DNA of 64,000 nucleotides from SP197 sp965242595 (GTDB taxonomy: Bacteria; Pseudomonadota; Alphaproteobacteria; SP197). The DNA lies in the NCBI GenBank assembly GCA_965242595.1, contig OZ251464.1, positions 496,001 to 560,000 of the forward strand, written 5' to 3'. Position numbers and translations under genes: made by a program. How positions within the stretch are numbered: the stretch's first letter is position 1; each line of letters starts with the position of its first letter. Positions 60,473-64,000 of this stretch are shown piece by piece. Under the pieces are notes generated by a model. The model had not been told where the DNA came from. It searched no databases and worked only from the letters and a program-made list of their open reading frames with translations.

Positions 60473-62320
60473 ATGGCATGGGCTGGAAAAATCCTGCGGG
60501 TGAACCTCTCCGAGGGCACCTGCGAGCCGGAAGACCTGAACATGGCCTGGGCGCAGGCCTATCTGGGCCAGCGCGGGCTGGCCACCAAATATCTCGTGGA
60601 AGAGATCGACCCCCGGGTCGATCCGCTCTCGCCCGAAAACAAGCTCATCATGACCACGGGGCCGCTCACCGGCACCTCGGCCTCCACCGCCGGGCGCTAT
60701 TCGGTGGTCACCAAGGGCGCGTTGACCGGCGCCATCGCCTGTTCCAACTCCGGCGGCTTCTTCGGCAACGAGATGAAGAACGCGGGCTGGGACATGATCG
60801 TGTTCGAAGGCCGGGCGCCGAAGCCGGTCTATCTCATGGTGGAGAACGACCGCGCCCGCCTGCTGGATGCCGCCGCCCATTGGGGCACCTCGGTGTGGGA
60901 CACGGAAGAGGCCATCAAGCGCAACCATGGCGACCCGCTGATCCGCGTCGCCTCGATCGGCGTGGCCGGCGAAAAGGGCGTGCTCTATGCCTGCGTCGTC
61001 AACGACATGCACCGCGCCGCCGGGCGCTCCGGCGTCGGCGCCGTGATGGGTTCCAAGAATCTGAAGGCGGTCGCCATCCGCGGCACCAAGGGCGTGCGGG
61101 TCAAGGATGCCAAGCGTTTCGCCGCCGCCGCCACCGCCGCCAAGAAGGTGCTGGCCGACAATCCCGTCACCAGCCAGGGCCTGCCCTCCATGGGCACCCA
61201 GGTGCTGATGAACGTCATCAATGAGGTGGGCGCCCTGCCCACCCGCAACCACCGCGACAGCCAGTTCGAAGGCGCCAACAACATCGGCGCCGAGGCCATG
61301 GCCAAGGTGCGCGAAAGCGACGGCAAACCCAATCTGGTCACCAACGCCGCCTGTTTCGGCTGCACCATCGCCTGCGGGCGCGTCTCCCAGATCGACCGCA
61401 CCCATTTCTCGGTGGCGGAACGGCCGCAATACCAGGTGGTCTCCGGCGGGCTGGAATACGAGGCGGCCTGGGCCCTGGGCGCGGCCACCGGGGTGGACGA
61501 TCTGGAGGCGCTGACCTTCGCCAACTATGTCTGCAACGAACAGGGGCTGGATCCCATCTCGTTCGGCGCCACCCTGGGCGCGGCGATGGAGCTGTTCGAA
61601 GAAGGCGTGATCGGCACCGAAGAGACCGGCGGGCTGGAGCTCAATTTCGGCAACGCCAGGGCGCTGACCGAAGCGGCGCTGCTGACCGGCAAGGGCGAAG
61701 GCTTCGGCGCCCGCCTCGGCCTGGGGTCGAAGCGGCTGTGCGAGGCCCATGGCCGGGGCGAGCTGGCGATGGCGGTCAAGGGCCAGGAATTCCCGGCCTA
61801 TGACGGGCGCGGCATCCAGGGCATGGGTCTCACCTACGCCACCTCCAATCGCGGCGCCTGCCATCTGCGCAGCTACACGGTCGCCTCCGAGATCCTGGGC
61901 GTTCCGGAAAAGACCGATCCGCACACCACCGAGGGCAAGGCTGGCCTGGTGCGGGCCTTCCAGGATGCCACCGCGGCGGTGGACAGCACCGGCATGTGCG
62001 TCTTCACCACCTTCGCCTGGACGCTGGAGGATTTCGCGCCCCAGGTCGATGCCGCCTGCGAGGGCGAATGGACGGCCGAGCGGCTGCTGGAGACGGGCGA
62101 GCGCATCTGGAATCTGGAACGGCGCTTCAACCTGGCGGCGGGCTTCACCAAGGCCGACGACACCTTGCCGCCGCGCCTGCTGCAGGAGGGCAGCAAAACC
62201 GGCCCGGCAGAGGGCAAGACCAGCGGCCTGGCGGAGATGCTGCCGGAATACTACCAGCTGCGGGGCTGGACGCCGGACGGCCAGCCCACCAACGAAACCC
62301 TGCAACGGCTGGCGGTTTAG
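60473..62320 (+). CDS. Aldehyde:ferredoxin oxidoreductase, tungsten-type
   Basis: 615 aa, bis-tungstopterin enzyme oxidising aldehydes to acids, or reversing with low-potential electrons. KILRVNLSEGTCEPEDL, GPLTGTSASTAGRYSVVTKG, GVGAVMGSKNLKAVAIRGTK and GGLEYEAAWALGAATGVDDL are AOR-family motifs. The [4Fe-4S] cysteines are C294, C297, C301 (ACFGCTIAC) and C509 (GMCVF). Starts 26 bp after the ferredoxin; followed after 35 bp by a ThiS/MoaD-type carrier. No flavin subunit (AorC) gene is adjacent. Confidence 0.93.
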   Translation: MAWAGKILRVNLSEGTCEPEDLNMAWAQAYLGQRGLATKYLVEEIDPRVDPLSPENKLIMTTGPLTGTSASTAGRYSVVTKGALTGAIACSNSGGFFGNEMKNAGWDMIVFEGRAPKPVYLMVENDRARLLDAAAHWGTSVWDTEEAIKRNHGDPLIRVASIGVAGEKGVLYACVVNDMHRAAGRSGVGAVMGSKNLKAVAIRGTKGVRVKDAKRFAAAATAAKKVLADNPVTSQGLPSMGTQVLMNVINEVGALPTRNHRDSQFEGANNIGAEAMAKVRESDGKPNLVTNAACFGCTIACGRVSQIDRTHFSVAERPQYQVVSGGLEYEAAWALGAATGVDDLEALTFANYVCNEQGLDPISFGATLGAAMELFEEGVIGTEETGGLELNFGNARALTEAALLTGKGEGFGARLGLGSKRLCEAHGRGELAMAVKGQEFPAYDGRGIQGMGLTYATSNRGACHLRSYTVASEILGVPEKTDPHTTEGKAGLVRAFQDATAAVDSTGMCVFTTFAWTLEDFAPQVDAACEGEWTAERLLETGERIWNLERRFNLAAGFTKADDTLPPRLLQEGSKTGPAEGKTSGLAEMLPEYYQLRGWTPDGQPTNETLQRLAV

Positions 62321-62355
62321 CCGGCGGGGCCCACCCGTCTGCGGCGGGGGAGGCG

Positions 62356-62607
62356 ATGCGGATCACGCTGAAGCTGTTCGCCTCCCTGGCCCCCTATATG
62401 CCGGCCCATGCGGTCGATAACGCCGTCCCGGTCGAGCTGGAGGAAGGCGCCACCGTCGATCGGGTGCTGGATCGCTTCCAGGTGCCGCGCGGCCTGTGCC
62501 ATCTGGTGCTGGTGAACGGCATCTTCGTCCCCCCCGGCCAGCGCAAGGCCCATGTGCTGGCCGAAGGCGACGCGCTGGCCGCCTGGCCCCCGGTCGCCGG
62601 CGGGTGA
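62356..62607 (+). CDS. ThiS/MoaD-type sulfur-carrier protein
   Basis: 83-aa ubiquitin-like protein ending GG. MRITLKLFASLAPYMPAH starts the fold, LEEGATVDRVLDRFQVP and LVLVNGIFV follow, and AEGDALAAWPPVAGG is the C-terminal carrier end. Downstream of AOR it probably supplies dithiolene sulfur for tungstopterin. The ATG at 62356 follows GGGGGAGG; the stop overlaps the next gene in GTGA. Confidence 0.88.
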   Translation: MRITLKLFASLAPYMPAHAVDNAVPVELEEGATVDRVLDRFQVPRGLCHLVLVNGIFVPPGQRKAHVLAEGDALAAWPPVAGG

Positions 62608-62906
62608 GCGCGGGCGAAAGCGTCGAGGTGGTGAAGGACATGGGCGGCCTTGCCGCCAGCGATTTCCTGCGCCTGCTGCCCCGCGCCCTGGCGGGGTTGA
62701 GCTACGGCATCGAGGGCCTGCGCGCCGAAGCGGCCGCGCCCGGGCGGCAGCTCTCCATCGCCGCCCGCCCGCTGCCAGAGCGCCGCATCGCCGCCCTGGC
62801 GGTGGAACGCTGCCAGGTGACGCTGGCCTTCCGGGGCTGGCCGGAGGAAGAGCGGCTGGCCTTCCTGGCCCGTTTCGACCGCACCTATCGCAAGGGCGGC
62901 GGCTGA
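62604..62906 (+). CDS. Unknown 100-aa protein of the AOR operon
   Basis: GTG at 62604 in a GTGA overlap with the carrier gene. Sequence: VVKDMGGLAASDFLRLLPRA, an Arg-rich middle and a C-terminal RCQVTLAFRGWPEEERLAFL, then ARFDRTYRKGGG. No TM segment, no signal and only one cysteine. No family recognised. Tight coupling suggests a factor for AOR maturation or cofactor handling. Confidence 0.7.
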   Translation: MSAGESVEVVKDMGGLAASDFLRLLPRALAGLSYGIEGLRAEAAAPGRQLSIAARPLPERRIAALAVERCQVTLAFRGWPEEERLAFLARFDRTYRKGGG

Positions 62907-63079
62907 GCCCGACCGTCCACACCATCGTGCTGGCGTCCCGCCTGAGCCTCGGTACGTCCTGGCAAATTCCCGCCATAGTCCGCTATGCCCCGGAATGGCG
63001 GCCCATTGCCAGCCTTTGCGATCCCTCATGGGCCGCGCCGGTCGCAAGTGTGGAAGGCTGTTGGACAGGTGGGCGGGCG

Positions 63080-63151
63080 TGCCGAAGGGGAGATTCGAAC
63101 TCCCGGCCTACCGATTACGAATCGGTTGCTCTGCCACTGAGCTACTTCGGC
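63080..63151 (-). tRNA. tRNA-Thr (CGT anticodon)
   Basis: Cloverleaf read on the minus strand: acceptor GCCGAAG/CTTCGGC with discriminator A, D arm GCTC/GAGC, anticodon stem ACCGA/TCGGT with loop TTCGTAA (anticodon CGT, reading ACG), T arm GGGAG/CTCCC with TTCGAAT. No encoded CCA. The 173 bp between the AOR operon and this gene hold no other feature I can support. Confidence 0.95.
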
Positions 63152-63206
63152 TCTCCGAGGCCGCCCCGGCAGCGGCGGCGCAAGCTAGCGGCCCCCGGCG
63201 GGGCGG

Positions 63207-64000
63207 TCAAACTCGCCCACCATGGCGCCCATCGCGCCCGTTCCGCCCATTCCCGTCGGTCGGTGGCGGCGGCGTCCCCGCCCGCTGCGCTCCCTCGCCG
63301 GCGCCTATCGCCAGCGTCAGCAGCAGGGGCGCTTCGCCGGCCTCGCGCGGCCCCGGCGGGCGCCACGACGCGCTGTCAAAGGCGCCGCAGCTGGGGCAGA
63401 CGGCATGCCAGTCCTCGTCGCTGTGGCCGCAGCGGGCGCAGCGCCACAGCGGTTCGGGATCGGCCCTTGCCGCCCGCGCCGTCCACATGGCGGCGGCCTC
63501 GCCATCGCCTTCCGCCTGTTCCAGCCGCGCCCACAGCTGCGCGGCCCGGCAGCTGGGCGGCGTCAGCGCCTGCAGATGACGCCGCGCCTGGCCGGTCAGG
63601 CCGGCATCCAGCGCCGCCTGGGCCGCCGCCATGCGGGATTCGCGGTGGTCGGGGGCCAGCGTCACCAGCCTGGCGACGCGGCGATAACGGCTGGTGCCGT
63701 CCCCCGGCCCGGCTTCGAGGTAAAGCCGCGCCAGTTCGGGATGGGGGGCGGCGGCCCAGCTTTTCTCGAGCGCCCGCGCCGCTTCCCTGGGCTTGCGGTC
63801 GTCGATCAGCAGGCGGGCCAGCAGGGTGGCTGCCGCCACCAGGGCGGGCGCGGCGGCGTGGGCCTGGCGGGCATGTTTCAGCGCCTCGGCCCGCTTCAGC
63901 TCGCCCAGCGCCCGATGCCCGTCCGCCACCAGCAGCACGGCGCGCCGCCGCCGCGCGCTGTCGCGGCCTATGCTGCGGCGCCGGCGCGCGCTCTCCAGCG
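63207..64000 (-). CDS. HemY-like protein with C-terminal zinc ribbon, 5' end outside window
   Basis: The frame is open to the window edge, so the N-terminal TM part is missing. Visible: an Arg-rich start (ESARRRRSIGRDSARRRRAV), TPR-like helices (LKRAEALKHARQAHAAAPAL; AQAALDAGLTGQARRHLQAL) and a zinc ribbon/rubredoxin-like motif CARCGHSDEDWHAVCPSCGA before a Pro/Gly tail. The visible pattern fits alphaproteobacterial HemY (tetrapyrrole-locus membrane TPR protein) and also LapB-like TPR-plus-ribbon proteins. Confidence 0.75.
   Translation of the reverse strand, partial: LESARRRRSIGRDSARRRRAVLLVADGHRALGELKRAEALKHARQAHAAAPALVAAATLLARLLIDDRKPREAARALEKSWAAAPHPELARLYLEAGPGDGTSRYRRVARLVTLAPDHRESRMAAAQAALDAGLTGQARRHLQALTPPSCRAAQLWARLEQAEGDGEAAAMWTARAARADPEPLWRCARCGHSDEDWHAVCPSCGAFDSASWRPPGPREAGEAPLLLTLAIGAGEGAQRAGTPPPPTDGNGRNGRDGRHGGRV

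Overview
The window is high-GC (about 70% by eye), densely packed bacterial chromosome, most likely from an alphaproteobacterium of the Rhodospirillales or a relative. Support: a Tat-type Rieske protein with cytochrome b and c1 as a petABC operon, ubiK-ybjN-proC-COQ9/TetR and lgt-midA-pgeF gene orders, a DUF1127 protein, DUF6111/DUF1285 beside a Nudix hydrolase and the CCA enzyme, a MoxR/DUF58/DUF4159 cluster, and HemY. I cannot name the genus.

Layout. 1-7462: end of an EnvZ-type kinase; a minus-strand operon ubiK, ybjN-domain, proC, TetR/COQ9-like; a plus-strand operon lgt, midA, pgeF, caxA-like antiporter in which every junction is a GTGA overlap. 7442-11376: an AT-richer insert bounded by perfect 28-bp direct repeats, the left one covering the caxA stop codon. 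It carries four minus-strand genes for exported proteins (small Cys protein, Tat-exported M48-like metallopeptidase, coiled-coil protein, MORN-repeat protein). One promoter in it has a 13-base homopolymer as the -35/-10 spacer, a classic phase-variation layout. 11383-21768: plus-strand genes, starting with an M24 peptidase whose ribosome-binding site lies in a perfect 12-bp hairpin, then MFS, prs, rplY, pth, ychF, dienelactone hydrolase, class III aminotransferase and a MscS channel. 21765-27745 (minus): mtnP, two tandem exported ankyrin proteins, petC, petB, petA.

27844-33861: hemF, a DMT exporter, AlkB next to an AT-rich methyltransferase, the CCA enzyme, DUF6111, Nudix, DUF1285. 33982-40726: the MoxR-type cluster (AAA+ ATPase, DUF58, two large membrane proteins). 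40723-41629: a probably frameshifted membrane protein gene and a 60-aa protein. 41781-44779: a hydantoin cassette (cyclic amidohydrolase, hydantoin racemase, N-carbamoyl-D-amino acid hydrolase). Then an AT-rich Mrr-like nuclease and a TAXI solute-binding protein.

54905-47165 (minus): a Rieske oxygenase, the YejABEF peptide-type ABC importer and a GhrA-type reductase read as one operon. 54988-59824: DUF1127, rsmI, a catalytically degenerate nuclease fold, an HD protein, a GDSL autotransporter esterase and DUF1636. 59875-62906: a palindrome followed by a tungsten-type aldehyde:ferredoxin oxidoreductase operon (four-cluster ferredoxin, AOR, ThiS/MoaD carrier, unknown 100-aa protein). The window closes with tRNA-Thr(CGT) and a partial hemY.

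No integrase, transposase, CRISPR array or rRNA was seen. Most interesting: the repeat-bounded island of exported proteins with its homopolymer promoter, the occluded RBS next to the island, and the compact AOR operon.
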